DNA from: Proteus myxofaciens ATCC 19692
GTDB lineage: Bacteria > Pseudomonadota > Gammaproteobacteria > Enterobacterales > Enterobacteriaceae
NCBI RefSeq assembly: GCF_001654855.1
Contig: NZ_LXEN01000102.1
Coordinates: 57,466-121,465, forward strand
Length of the DNA: 64,000 bases
Direction of reading: 5' to 3'
Every line of letters begins with the position of its first letter. Positions within the stretch are counted from its first letter, which is position 1. The position numbers were made by a program, and so were the translations under genes. Under the pieces are notes generated by a model, which was not told the DNA's origin, made no database searches, and saw only the letters and a program-made list of their open reading frames with translations. Below, one piece after another: positions 52,201 through 62,800 of this stretch.

Positions 52201-55200
52201 ATGATAATAAAGAAAATTTTACATTTTTATTTGAGAAAAATCAATTATTTTCAGGGGGACTTATTGACAATATTATTGTTGATAGCATTGATGCTTCTTA
52301 TCAAGATGATATTATTATTTATTTTTATAATGGTATTAAAAGTGAAAATTTAACTAGATACTTAGATAATAATCCGGAAATAAATTATTTAATCGATTAT
52401 TGTTTAAAAAATAGAATAAGATTGATTGCTACAGGAGATGAAAATGATTCAATTTTTCATCAAGAATTTATTAGACATAAACAGGATGTCGATAAACTAT
52501 ATAATATTATTTTAGAAAATCAATTTTTTAATGAAAGAACACTTGTTTTTGCAAAAAAAGAAAAATTATTAAGCTCCCAATTTGATGTTTTTTTTATAGA
52601 AGGGATAGCACAACGTTTAAATATGCCGATTTATGAAATAGTTGATAATGCACTAGTACTTACAGAAAAGTCTGTTATTATTAATCCCCCTATTGAAAGG
52701 CAACATATGAATAACCCTTTACTATTGGGAAGTGTAAATAATAATGTGATCATTGCTGAAATTGAAGATGATAATATTTCATTTTTTTCAAAAAAGGGAC
52801 ATAACAATATAAAAAATAATAGTATTGCAAAGGAAATAGATAAAATAATTTCCCACCACTATCCTAATTATCGAGATAATATTCAATTTAAATTAGAGTA
52901 TAATGATATAACTTCAGCTTTTTCTTCTTATCTTAAAATAATGACGATAGATGATGTTTTAGATTATATTGAAATAAATCGTTATAACCTTGATTATAGT
53001 AAAATAGGAAAAATTATTTATAGAGTTGATGAAGTTAATCAAGAACAACAAACAAAAATATTAAAAAAAATCAGTAATAATATTATTCATAGTGATGATT
53101 CAATTTCTAACCTTTGCCATCAATATTTTTATACACTCTCTTCTTTTTTTAAAACATCAGATAAAAACACGATAAAAAATAAGTTAATACAAGCTATTTA
53201 TGATCCATCAGTTAATAAGAGATTCAATCAATATCTAATGGGTAAAATAACATATGAACAATGGAATTCATTTGAAAAAACTACCAATAAAAAATTAACA
53301 TTAACTGAAAAAACACAGAATGTCATTGAAATAATTCATTCGATATATGATAGGCCAAAACTAATAAATAATTTAAGTGATTTGTCAAAAAATTTATTAT
53401 CTTCTTTTTTTGATGAAAATAAAAAAGGTATCCTCTATAAGGTGGTGTTAGATTATATTTCTTTTTTTGAAAATTATAAAAATATAATAAATAAGCTAGA
53501 AAATATATTATCTATGAGTAAAAATAAAGAAATACCAGAAACATTACCACCTGCTAAAGCTCTAGAGAAAGTCAGTGAGTTAAAAAAATTAATTGCTTTT
53601 GATAGTCAAAACGCATTTTATTTTGAAAAAAGAGGAAATAAGATAGAAATAAATGGACTCTCTTTTGAAAAAAAATGGCTAAGTAATTTAGGTGCAAAAA
53701 TTAATGGAAAAAGTATAGAGAATATAGATCTTAGTAATATAGATAACTGGAGTGCAAAATTAACATTTGATCCACATCATCTTAATGATTATTTTTTATC
53801 TATTTCAGGTAGTGAAAAAGACAAAATGATAATCTCTTTATTTTCTTATTTATTAAATAATAAAAAAGATAAAATTAGACATCTTCTTTCTTGTGATACA
53901 AACAGGATTGATTATTTAGAAGCAACAGAAAGATTAATTAAAATTATTGAGCTTGGCAATAAAAACTATGATAGCCATGATTGGAATAATTTGAGAACGT
54001 CTTCATTAGAAAATCCGCGACATATGCGTATTATTAGTAAAATTGGTTATGCCAATATTGCGTATGGTATATGGCAATCCGTTAATGCGACATTTATGCT
54101 TGCAGAGCAACTCAATAATCCATTATTAACAGCAGAAGAACGTAAAGAGATTATTAATAATCTCGCCATTATGTGGTCTGAAATGGCTTATAATGGGTTA
54201 TCTGAAATTATCGAAATTACATTAGCGAAAGGTTTTTTAAAATATCGTCATAATCCATTAGAGTATGTGAGCAAAGTAAGTACAAAAATTGGAATTGGGC
54301 TTAATGTTCTTTCTATTGGCTTTGATATTTATAATGCCTATGATAATTTTAGTCGTCTTTCTGATGAAAATAATGAAAAACGACGTATTGATTATATTGT
54401 GAATGGCTCTATGGCGATAGTGTCTGGATTGATGACTATTGGGGTCTCAATCGCGATGCTAGCGGGATCTACTGTTGCGGGACCTATTAGTATTGTTGCT
54501 GGTGCTGTGATTGCTTTAGCAACCTCAATTTATAATGCGGCAAGATTAATTGAAGAAGCAAAAATAAAAGTAAACTTTACCGCCTGGGAAGAATTTAATA
54601 ACGGATTTTATGCGTTTTTAATAGGGGATGTTACACCAGATAAAAAAAATGAAATTACCTATTTAGAAACAGAAAAACAGCTAGAAGAGATAATTGATAA
54701 AAAAGCATCAGATTATTTCGATGAAATAAAGAAATTAAATAATTTTAGCTATCATTTTTATACCAATGAGAAACAAATATACGAAGAACATTATTACTAT
54801 AAAGTGATACCAAATTTAATGGGTAAAACATTAGATGCTATTTTAAATCCATTAGGTGAGTATGTTGCTCATCGACTATCAATAAATTTGAGCCAAAATG
54901 AAGCAGAGAAATTAGCCGCACTTTCTTACCATTTTCGTGCAGAAAAAACAGGATATAAGTATTTCCATCCTAAAGAAGCGATTGCGACAAATGAAATACT
55001 CATTTTCGATATCGATTTTTATGTTAATGAATTAAAGCGTTATACGATAGATATTATTCCTGAAAAAGATTTTCCTATATTTCATCAAGAAATTGATAAA
55101 GATTTTCTTAAAGGCGTAAAAACAACACAAGCCAATGTTATCGATATATTGGATACGCAAAACGAACTAGAAAATGGATTAGTAAAAGCTAATGAATATA

Positions 55201-57473
55201 AAAAATATTATAATCGTCAATGGAGTGGGAATGAAACACTTCATTTTAGTACTTATAATGGCGATGATATTATTGCAGCACCTTGCGAAACTCAAAATAC
55301 CTTTGATATTTATAATGGGACAAAGCGATTAAGTGGGGGAAATAAAGAGGATATGTTTATTTTATTAGCCTCTGAATCTCCGCGTTATGCTAGTCGTTTT
55401 TATGGTAGAGAGGGAAATGATACGCTTCGTGTTATAAAAACAACGAATCATCATAGAGGATATGAAGTCGATTTATCGAAAAATTACGTTAAATTTAGAA
55501 ATTCACCAATCCAAACCAATAGCCAAAATTTTCACTCAACACTTTTTCTCTATGAAGATAATGGTCATATTCATTCAACACAATTTACTGATTCAATGCC
55601 TAATATTAAATTACAAGATGATGCGGTGATTGCTTATTTAGACAGTATTGAGAATGTTATAGCTAGCGAAATAGGGGATGATATTATTAATGGCAATCAA
55701 GATGATAATTATTTAGATGGTAGTGGCGGCGTTGATTTATTATATGGGTTAGGTGGCAATGATACCTTAGTTTTACAAGAAGGATATGCTGAAGGTGGAG
55801 AAGGGAAAGATAATTATATTGTTCTAAGATCATCTTTAGAGAAAAACTATAATATTCAATTTGAAACTATTATTAATGAAGAATCTCAAGATGAAACGAG
55901 TATGGTGAGATTAAATTATCATTTTGATGAAATACACGCGATTAGACGACAAGGAAAAGATATTATTTTTTCTATAAAAGTAAATGATGGAAATAAAAAT
56001 GATGAACCAATTTATCATTTTATTACATTAAAAAATAGTTATCATGATAATGAAGGTAATGTATTGTCTCATCGATATTCCTTAATTACAAAGGATGGTT
56101 TCATGCTAACTATTGATAATAATGGAATTGATGAAAATAGCAGTTTATATGATTTTAGTTATTTGGAACAATATAATAGTAATAACGATCCTCTGCAATA
56201 TCTTTATATTGATGAAAATAATAAACTAATGACGCTTTCGTATTCGCACCATTCAAAAATAATCAATATTTTACCCCAGCTTCACTATAGTGGATTCTCG
56301 TTAGGTGAACATTTACCATTTGCTATTAGTGGTAATGCACAAAATAATCACTATTTTGGTATTACAGCAAATTCATCAATTAAATTAACTGAAGGCCATG
56401 ATAATTATTATGTTGCTACTTTTTTGACCGATAATAAAAATGACAAAATTACTATTTCTTTATCTAGCAATATAAAGACATTAACGAGCGGTTGTATCAG
56501 TAATTTATTTTTATCTGATATTAGTGGTTTTGATCTGATATTTAGTGAGGGCATATTATCACATCGCTATAATCCCGATGCACATCTCAAATTGGTCTTT
56601 AATCAATTAGATCTAATGCGTATTTGGGATTCAGGTATGAATATTCGTCTAATTGATAAAAATAATGTCATTTTTATACTCCCTAATAAACAAAGTAAAC
56701 AACGTTTATTAATACCGGTTGCTGATTTAGGGTTAACACTAACGTCACAAGATGATGTGCTAATGATCCCTGAAGGATTAACGTTTAATAAGGAAACTCT
56801 ATCCACATATTCTCTTTATTCATCTGATCAGCAATCAAGACCCATATCAACTGCGTTACAAGAACAACAGGATCCAGCAGTAGCGAATTTATCTATCATT
56901 GAATTAATGGAAGGAAATGACATTATTGTTAATCATAATAAAATGAGTGCTGTCATTGATGGCGGTAACGGAAACGATCATATTGTGGTAAATAATGGGC
57001 ACCATATTTTAATTGCCGGTGAAGGAAATGATAATATCAATGGTGGAAAAGGTAATGACCTTTTGATTTCGGAATTTGGCCATGATTACTTAAATGGCGG
57101 TATGGGGAATAATGTTTACCTCGTGAAAAAGCGTCATGGTGAAGTCACTGTTTATGATGAAGGTGAATATAGCCATCTCTTTGTCTTAGGTTTAGCTGAG
57201 AATGAGCACTTAATTGCCTCTCAAATCGGTGATGATATACAGTACCGAACGCAAGATAACCAATTTGTGTTAACAGTAAAAACCAAAGATGGCGAAACAA
57301 AAAAGCCGGTAACGGTGATTGAAAAGCAAAACGCACTATCAATGCAATTTGTGACATCGATTATCCACGAAATGGCTCAATTTAATCAACAACAACTCAC
57401 CGCGATGCAAGGAAGTGAATTTATTCCTTCACCTACATGGTCGCCACTGCCATTTGTGACAAAGTATTTGTGA
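49272..57473 (+). CDS. Giant RTX-type multidomain toxin (2733 residues), C58-like protease and TcdA/TcdB-like pore region
   Basis: No signal peptide. Visible layout: an unknown N-terminal helical region (1-330). A papain-fold, YopT/C58-like module (~335-515) has Cys344 (AGLCYGLSLNYLLEV), His486 (KDHAIAISYKK) and Asn506 where the family usually has an acid. A TIKI/ChaN-like module follows (~965-1135, CLKNRIRLIATGDENDSI, EGIAQRLNMPIYEI) without the usual GE-x-x-H site. A pore/translocation region of TcdA/TcdB type (~1580-1790) has KIGYANIAYGIWQSVNATF and the long hydrophobic hairpin VSIAMLAGSTVAGPISIVAG. RTX nonapeptide repeats lie at ~2043-2180 and 2563-2617. AAGGA precedes the ATG. No secretion, acylation or immunity genes adjoin it. 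GC content is very low for the first ~1575 residues, then nearer to normal. Domain names are from motif memory; roles are inferred. Confidence 0.85.
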   Translation: MNGFKKIIFKDDIDRITLQIENHIKKNKTELFCKPSSTKRVLIENYLAILLAENEYAANEFLRKIEDSFSLYNKNDFTIGIESIRKKINKSIEDLFFNSAKASGREPIKINKNRIKPLISNYLSGNYYIEWDDKGILIHIDKENNIFKFVDFYGEVEFFYSKDDLISKVNEVLENKVINDSVYYRFYNKNEYQSFFSINECWNINKNDVFDEIIHDIKSKKKIFINENVSVELIESYSYKSIFVVTDKIEKTEKVLHIYVDNIEEAFTIAKSKYEQIIGHGEHLIYKMGTGWFISKIKKEVIKEFSQYTDLLKPLESILSRVNLISSSETNYDFTNIHSLAGLCYGLSLNYLLEVRSNGLEGGNKYLFWLKENISSYQSEKEAISNKFDSILFHSIQEYEILNLIKELKNIIFSQHFQMERIFKKSEYLIFNSLKSIEYSKIINNQGLEKSEIKNIEYNQEQINAHLDSIMRHYNEYYSIILFKDHAIAISYKKYSENIYKFTLFNSSSELFESSDINAIKGMLSTYIDCYGTYEINGKQYILFDEYKKSKIINYQSVWNKNDIENNKGVAENLKKIGFALPFKEEILGRVIHYSEQRELILEINRNNKLIEVIVKNVDVDEGLYLVKEVIDKIINNDEIGKVVIYKNEHDDIIVKEVEFGTYKEVKKRKGYIDFNDIYYRELININCYLLKGNKSTELNEIVSLIDKLQGNIYFEKLISGLSLINKINKFNESNENTSLANILNKVKDKLEDKLFYEKLLFGKETLLSLSEKNSFVAARLYQLMISEINEGVKGISNFIYNQIIESPYLSSDKKRPNDIEGYDYTIEFKQNYKYLSELVKHISIEVPELKNTFLITDENNLHLKEAYQKLSDYRSNQYVDELLNFIENEINLIKTHETKIYRDLYFEYFTNDQFYKRMIVHEINQLEYYFINSYREHNYGYHPNNFDIDEKNPRILIKKSLEQNRNLIDCSYLLFDDNKENFTFLFEKNQLFSGGLIDNIIVDSIDASYQDDIIIYFYNGIKSENLTRYLDNNPEINYLIDYCLKNRIRLIATGDENDSIFHQEFIRHKQDVDKLYNIILENQFFNERTLVFAKKEKLLSSQFDVFFIEGIAQRLNMPIYEIVDNALVLTEKSVIINPPIERQHMNNPLLLGSVNNNVIIAEIEDDNISFFSKKGHNNIKNNSIAKEIDKIISHHYPNYRDNIQFKLEYNDITSAFSSYLKIMTIDDVLDYIEINRYNLDYSKIGKIIYRVDEVNQEQQTKILKKISNNIIHSDDSISNLCHQYFYTLSSFFKTSDKNTIKNKLIQAIYDPSVNKRFNQYLMGKITYEQWNSFEKTTNKKLTLTEKTQNVIEIIHSIYDRPKLINNLSDLSKNLLSSFFDENKKGILYKVVLDYISFFENYKNIINKLENILSMSKNKEIPETLPPAKALEKVSELKKLIAFDSQNAFYFEKRGNKIEINGLSFEKKWLSNLGAKINGKSIENIDLSNIDNWSAKLTFDPHHLNDYFLSISGSEKDKMIISLFSYLLNNKKDKIRHLLSCDTNRIDYLEATERLIKIIELGNKNYDSHDWNNLRTSSLENPRHMRIISKIGYANIAYGIWQSVNATFMLAEQLNNPLLTAEERKEIINNLAIMWSEMAYNGLSEIIEITLAKGFLKYRHNPLEYVSKVSTKIGIGLNVLSIGFDIYNAYDNFSRLSDENNEKRRIDYIVNGSMAIVSGLMTIGVSIAMLAGSTVAGPISIVAGAVIALATSIYNAARLIEEAKIKVNFTAWEEFNNGFYAFLIGDVTPDKKNEITYLETEKQLEEIIDKKASDYFDEIKKLNNFSYHFYTNEKQIYEEHYYYKVIPNLMGKTLDAILNPLGEYVAHRLSINLSQNEAEKLAALSYHFRAEKTGYKYFHPKEAIATNEILIFDIDFYVNELKRYTIDIIPEKDFPIFHQEIDKDFLKGVKTTQANVIDILDTQNELENGLVKANEYKKYYNRQWSGNETLHFSTYNGDDIIAAPCETQNTFDIYNGTKRLSGGNKEDMFILLASESPRYASRFYGREGNDTLRVIKTTNHHRGYEVDLSKNYVKFRNSPIQTNSQNFHSTLFLYEDNGHIHSTQFTDSMPNIKLQDDAVIAYLDSIENVIASEIGDDIINGNQDDNYLDGSGGVDLLYGLGGNDTLVLQEGYAEGGEGKDNYIVLRSSLEKNYNIQFETIINEESQDETSMVRLNYHFDEIHAIRRQGKDIIFSIKVNDGNKNDEPIYHFITLKNSYHDNEGNVLSHRYSLITKDGFMLTIDNNGIDENSSLYDFSYLEQYNSNNDPLQYLYIDENNKLMTLSYSHHSKIINILPQLHYSGFSLGEHLPFAISGNAQNNHYFGITANSSIKLTEGHDNYYVATFLTDNKNDKITISLSSNIKTLTSGCISNLFLSDISGFDLIFSEGILSHRYNPDAHLKLVFNQLDLMRIWDSGMNIRLIDKNNVIFILPNKQSKQRLLIPVADLGLTLTSQDDVLMIPEGLTFNKETLSTYSLYSSDQQSRPISTALQEQQDPAVANLSIIELMEGNDIIVNHNKMSAVIDGGNGNDHIVVNNGHHILIAGEGNDNINGGKGNDLLISEFGHDYLNGGMGNNVYLVKKRHGEVTVYDEGEYSHLFVLGLAENEHLIASQIGDDIQYRTQDNQFVLTVKTKDGETKKPVTVIEKQNALSMQFVTSIIHEMAQFNQQQLTAMQGSEFIPSPTWSPLPFVTKYL
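50274..50816 (+). other. C58-like cysteine-protease module within the giant gene
   Basis: Residues ~335-515. C344-H486 spacing 142 and H486-N506 spacing 20 fit the Cys-His-(Asp) layout of YopT/AvrPphB proteases (139, 258, 274 in YopT). Copy 2 has C341, H485, E505 in the same places, so the third position differs (Asn against Glu). Confidence 0.6.
54009..54641 (+). other. TcdA/TcdB-type pore-forming region within the giant gene
   Basis: Residues ~1580-1790. An amphipathic start resembling the pore domain of large clostridial and Photorhabdus-type toxins is followed by a Gly/Ala/Ile-rich hydrophobic hairpin (~1713-1760). Also the place where base composition rises. Confidence 0.65.
55674..55811 (+). 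repeat. RTX repeat block 1
   Basis: Residues ~2135-2180: GDDIINGNQDDNYLDGSGGV, DLLYGLGGNDTLVL and GEGKDNYIV, that is GGxGxDxUx nonapeptides binding calcium. A single outlier, GREGNDTLRV, sits upstream near residue 2045. Confidence 0.85.
56958..57122 (+). repeat. RTX repeat block 2
   Basis: Residues ~2563-2617: DGGNGNDHIVV, AGEGNDNINGGKGNDLLI, LNGGMGNNVYLV. It sits ~115 residues before the C terminus, the place where a type I secretion signal would follow. No LXG-type end or obvious acidic signal is seen. Confidence 0.88.
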
Positions 57474-57485
57474 GTTTAAATATAC

Positions 57486-57512
57486 AACAGCCTTACCGTA
57501 TAAGGCTGTTTA
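57486..57512. terminator. Terminator after the giant gene
   Basis: AACAGCCTTA / TAAGGCTGTT with a CCGTA loop, 13 bases after the stop. T-run is short (TTATCTTTG). Convergent yaaA may share it. Confidence 0.7.
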
Positions 57513-57538
57513 TCTTTGATGATGTAAATTATCGTGTT

Positions 57539-58321
57539 TTATTTCAGCGTCGACTCTGCACGCTTAAACACAAATGTATTGCCTTGTGATTCGGCTGAAT
57601 TAAATTGATAACCTTCAAGATCAAATGCTTTAAGCTGTTCTTTATTGGTTAATTTTTCTTGAATAATAAAACGACTCATTAATCCCCTTGCTTTTTTGGC
57701 ATAGAAACTAATGACTTTATATTTGCCATTTTTCTCATCTAAAAATACAGGTTTAATGATTTCACCAGAAAGCTTTTTAGTATTAACAGATTTAAAATAT
57801 TCATCTGAAGCAAGATCGACAAGAATATTATCGCCTTGTTCTTCTAACGCTTCATTGAGTTTTTCGGTGATGATATTGCCCCAAAATTCGTAGAGATTTT
57901 TGCCTTTTTTATTTGCTAATTTAATTCCCATCTCAAGGCGATAAGGTTGCATTAAATCGAGAGGGCGTAATACACCATATAACCCCGAAAGAATGCGTAA
58001 ATGAGTTTGTGCAAAAGTAAAATCATCATCAGAAAACGTTTCTGCTTGCATTCCGGTGTAGACATCACCTTTAAAAGCTAATATGGCTTGACGTGCATTT
58101 TCTGGCGTGAAATGAGGCTGCCATTTACCAAATCTTGCAGCGTTTAATCCCGCTAATTTATCGCTTATTTTCATCAAGCTGGCGATATCGTTTGGTGATA
58201 ATTTTTGACACTCTTTAATCAGTTGTTGGGAATATTTTAGCAATTCGGGCTGAGTGAAATGCGTAGTTGCTAAAGGCGATTCGTAGTCCAGTGTCTTTGC
58301 TGGTGAAATAGTAATTAGCAT
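57539..58321 (-). CDS. yaaA: Peroxide stress protein YaaA (UPF0246)
   Basis: 260 residues starting [20 protein letters not shown]. Conserved stretches: [48 protein letters not shown] and [11 protein letters not shown]. YaaA limits free iron under peroxide stress and is OxyR-regulated in E. coli. It keeps the thrC-yaaA-talB neighbourhood known from E. coli, with the giant gene inserted between thrC and yaaA. Confidence 0.96.
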   Translation of the reverse strand: MLITISPAKTLDYESPLATTHFTQPELLKYSQQLIKECQKLSPNDIASLMKISDKLAGLNAARFGKWQPHFTPENARQAILAFKGDVYTGMQAETFSDDDFTFAQTHLRILSGLYGVLRPLDLMQPYRLEMGIKLANKKGKNLYEFWGNIITEKLNEALEEQGDNILVDLASDEYFKSVNTKKLSGEIIKPVFLDEKNGKYKVISFYAKKARGLMSRFIIQEKLTNKEQLKAFDLEGYQFNSAESQGNTFVFKRAESTLK

Positions 58322-58623
58322 AATTCCCTCGATAGATTAAATGTAAGTTTTTCTACTATAACAAATTTGTTCAATAATAAGCTAAATCACAGTAATAGGA
58401 AAAAACAATCAGCATTCATTTAGCTTTAATTTTATATTTTCAATAGATTCAGCTTGTGATTTTCTTCTGTTTATTTCTGCTTTAGTTTCGCGAAAACGTT
58501 TGGCATTCAATTAATTGCTTTGTCTGAATTTAACTGACTTGTAGTGTGTGCTGTCCATGTTATTATCATTAGATATCCGCAGGTGACTGCAAACAGATTT
58601 ACCTAGTAGATGAGATAAACAAA

Positions 58624-59577
58624 ATGACCAACAAATTAACTTCTTTGCGTAAGCTGACTACCGTTGTTGCTGATACAGGCGACATCGAAGCAATGAAACT
58701 TTATCAGCCACAAGACGCAACTACCAACCCTTCTTTAATTCTTAATGCTGCACAAATTCCTGAGTATCGTAAATTAATCGACGAGGCGATTACTTGGGCT
58801 CGTAAACAAAGCGATTCACGTGAACAACAAATCGTTGATGCGTGTGATAAATTAGCGGTTAATATTGGTTTAGAAATTCTAAAACTAATTCCAGGCCGTA
58901 TTTCAACTGAGGTTGATGCGCGTCTTTCTTATGATACGCAAGCGTGTATTGAAAAAGCACGTCATCTAATCAAGCTATATAACGAAGCTGGTATTAGTAA
59001 TGATAGAATTCTTATCAAATTAGCGTCTACTTGGCAAGGTATTCGCGCAGCAGAACAGCTAGAGAAAGAAGGTATCAACTGTAACCTGACTTTATTATTC
59101 TCTTTTGCTCAAGCGCGAGCATGTGCTGAAGCAGGTGTTTACCTGATTTCACCATTTGTAGGCCGTATTATGGATTGGTACAAAGCCAATACAGACACTA
59201 AAGAATTTGCACCAGCAGAAGATCCTGGCGTTATTTCTGTAACTGAAATCTATAACTACTACAAAGAGCATGGTTATAATACTGTTGTGATGGGAGCAAG
59301 CTTCCGTAATCTCGGTGAGATTTTAGAGTTAGCAGGTTGCGATCGTTTAACTATCTCTCCTGCACTATTAAAAGAGTTATCTGAATCAGAAGGTGAAGTT
59401 GAACATAAACTGGTGTTTAAAGGTGATGTTAAACCTCGCCCAGCAGCGATAACTGAATCCCAATTTTATTGGGATCATAATGCTGATCCTATGGCTGTTG
59501 ATAAATTATCTGATGGTATTCGTAAATTTGCCGTCGATCAGGAAAAATTAGAGAAAATGATTGCTGATTTATTATAA
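58624..59577 (+). CDS. talB: Transaldolase TalB
   Basis: 317-residue TIM-barrel enzyme of the pentose phosphate pathway, moving dihydroxyacetone units between sugar phosphates. The Schiff-base lysine is K132 ([20 protein letters not shown]). Also [20 protein letters not shown] at the N terminus and [13 protein letters not shown]. Length equals E. coli TalB. Divergent from yaaA across ~300 bases. Codon choice and GC are those of a highly expressed core gene, in sharp contrast to its two giant neighbours. Confidence 0.98.
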   Translation: MTNKLTSLRKLTTVVADTGDIEAMKLYQPQDATTNPSLILNAAQIPEYRKLIDEAITWARKQSDSREQQIVDACDKLAVNIGLEILKLIPGRISTEVDARLSYDTQACIEKARHLIKLYNEAGISNDRILIKLASTWQGIRAAEQLEKEGINCNLTLLFSFAQARACAEAGVYLISPFVGRIMDWYKANTDTKEFAPAEDPGVISVTEIYNYYKEHGYNTVVMGASFRNLGEILELAGCDRLTISPALLKELSESEGEVEHKLVFKGDVKPRPAAITESQFYWDHNADPMAVDKLSDGIRKFAVDQEKLEKMIADLL

Positions 59578-59642
59578 CTTGTAATCAGATTCTATAAAAA
59601 TCAGGTACTCATCTTTCATAGAGAAGTACTTATAGATTGATT

Positions 59643-59672
59643 AGCCTCATATTTTAAATATGAGGCTTTTTT
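59643..59672 (+). terminator. talB terminator
   Basis: AGCCTCATATT / AATATGAGGCT with a TTA loop, followed by TTTTTATT, 66 bases after the stop. The next ~190 bases to the second giant gene hold no other feature. Confidence 0.9.
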
Positions 59673-59865
59673 ATTTATAAGAGCTGGTAATAGTAATTAC
59701 CTAAAAGATAATTGTTTTTTATCATAGTTCACAACACAGCGTATTAAATCTTTTAAAATTATTATAAATGTTAATTTTTAAAAGTTTAAACTATATTCCT
59801 ATGACAATATATAGTTAGTTTTGTTTTTAATATAAAACCATATTATATATAAAAGGAATAATGCT

Positions 59866-62800
59866 ATGGAAAAACATGAAAAAAATAGTGTAGATATTGA
59901 TTCTGTTTCAAAAAAAATAGATAACTATATAAAAAACAATATGTCAAAAGAAACGATTAGTGAACAGGAAATAAGAAGTGCGTTGTTAGAAAAATACTTA
60001 ATGCTATCTATTGCCAATAATGAATATATTGCTAGAGATTATGTCATTAGTATAGAAGAATCGTTTTCTATTTATAATAGAAATGAAGAAACCAAAAAGT
60101 TGTCATCGTTAAAAAATAAAATTAATAAAAATATAAAGAAATTTATTGATAACATAAGGTCATCAAAAAAAATAAGTAAAAATGTCATTGATGTAAAAGA
60201 CTTGGAGTTGTATCTTTCAAATAATAAACATAATGTATATGATATGGAAATCTCGGGCACTAGAGTATATGTATATATCGATAATAAAAATAATCAATAT
60301 GAAATAGTTAGCTTAAATAATGATAAGTATACATTTGAAAGTAAAAATTCATTATTAGATTATATAAATAATAATAATAATAATAATAAATCAGATGAAA
60401 GTATTAAAATTACTGCGATTGCATATAAAAATAAAGACTTTATTAAATTAACCAAAAAAATTGAAGTGTGGAGTATAAATGAAAATACGTTAATCAATGA
60501 AGTTTATGAGAATATAAAGTTAAAAAAGACAGTAAAAGTAAATGATGATTTTTCTATTAAATTAGTTGAACAATATGATTATAAAACAATATTTATTGTA
60601 AAAGACAATGGAAATAATAATGAGCATATCGTTAACATATATTCTGATGACATAAAAGAAGCAATATCTATAATTATTGATAGTTATTCAAAAATAAATA
60701 ATAACCCCGAAAGTATGATTTATGAAAAAAATAATAAATGGTATGTAAAGAAAAAAACGACAAGTGGTATCGCATTTGCACAAGGTAAAGACTTAATTAC
60801 ACCAGTGGCAAATATATTAGAACGAATAAATATGGTTGCAGGTGATTATGTTAATAAGCTTTCTGATGATTTATTTGGTGGGTTTTGTTATGGCTTAAGT
60901 TTGAAGTATTTAATGGAAGTACGGAATAATGGTTATGAAAATGCTGAAAATTATTTAAAATGGCTAAAAGATACAGTAATTTTATATAAAAATAAGAATA
61001 AATACAGTTCAGATAAAGTCGGTGGATTTAAAGAAAAAATACAAAGAGCTATTCTTGAATATGAGTTAATGGAATTAACAAATGAAGTAAAAAACATAAT
61101 CATTGCTCATAATTATCAGCAAGAAAGAATTAAAGGATTAAAATATACGTACAATACATCAGATAACACTGTACCTTTCTCTGATATATTAAAAAAATCT
61201 GGATTAGTTGGCATTGGTAATGAACAAACTCTTTTAAATGAAAAAATGTTTTTTGAGAAAATTGATGAGCTTTTAACCGGCAGTGACAATAGATATATAT
61301 TTGTTGGATATAAACAGCATCAAACCGCTATTACATATAAAAAATATTCAGATGGAAAATATAAAGTTACATTCTTTGAACCGAGATTTGGTATTTTTGA
61401 ATATGATAATATCGAAGATTTAAAAAAAATAATTAAAGAAAAGCAAAAAATTTATGGATTAAATAAACATGGCAATGAACTGAAGTATGGCTATGATGAG
61501 TTTTTAGAAGTTGAAAGTCAAAATTATAAATCATTATTTAGTAATAAAATAGAAAAAAAAGATAGTAGAGTTTTTAGAAATAAAAATCTTGCTGATAATC
61601 TTAAATCTATAGATTTTTCATTAGAATTTTCTAAAGAAGTAACAGGGAGAATAATGCATTATGATGAAGATGGAATATTAATTGTACAAATAAAACATAA
61701 TGATCGATTAATCGAACTAAGAGTTATTGAAAAGGTTGTAGAGGATGGGCTATTTTTAATAAAGGATAATATAGATGAAATTATAAAAAGCCAAGATGTC
61801 AGTAAAATTATTTTAAAGAAAAAAAATAATAGTGTTGAAGTTATCCCTATAGAGTTTAATACTGTAATAGCAGAAAAAAAAACTGTAGGCTATGTTTTAT
61901 TTGATAAAAATGAATATATTTTTATTAAAAATGAGCCTTATCATGGTTTAACTGATGAGAACAAAAAAACTTTTGATAAAGTTAAATTATTAATAAATGA
62001 TTTAGACTCTAATATTTATTTTGAAAAGATAAAATCAAGTATTGAGATTATTGGTGCAATATCAAAAATTATTAAATCAAATAAACAAGTACCCATTATT
62101 GAAAAATTAAAAAATATTAAAATGGCGTTAGAAAAGAAACTTTTTCATGGTGAGCTTAAAAATGAAAAAGATAAAATAATAACATTATCTGAAAAGAACA
62201 TTGATATCGCCACTAAGCTTTATCAAGTCATGGCAAATGAAATAAATACTGGAAGTATTAAAGAAAGTCAGTTTATTTATGATAATATTATTCAGAATAA
62301 ATTATTGAATAGTAAAGTTACTATCCCTGTTGGAATAAAAGGATATGATTATACAATTACTATTGAAACTAATAGTAATTTAAAAGATATTATTCATAAA
62401 ATAGATATCAATCAGCTAAAAAATATGATTTATTATGATGGGAAAGATAAATTACATTTAAGAGTAACTTATGATGAAATAATGATTTTTCAAAGAAATG
62501 ATAATATTAAAAAATTATTAAATATACTAGATGGTAAAATAAAAGAATATAAAACAACGGATACTAAATCAAATAATGAAATTTTTATTGAAAATTTTGC
62601 TAATCATGATTATGTAAATAGAGTTTTACAATTAGAGTTCAATGAATTAAGCAATCTCTCTTATACAGAAAGAAGTCATTATAACAATGATAACGAAGTT
62701 ATGGTTGACTATTATACTGATTTATCTAAAAAATATGATAACCCTAGTCATTTTATTAAAACGGTTCTTAGTGAAAATAAAGGAAAAAAAGGTGTCAGCT

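Noticed and set aside
60364..60390. AAT repeats as a CRISPR-like or phase-variation element
   Set aside because: No spacers; units of three keep the frame, so it is only a poly-Asn microsatellite.
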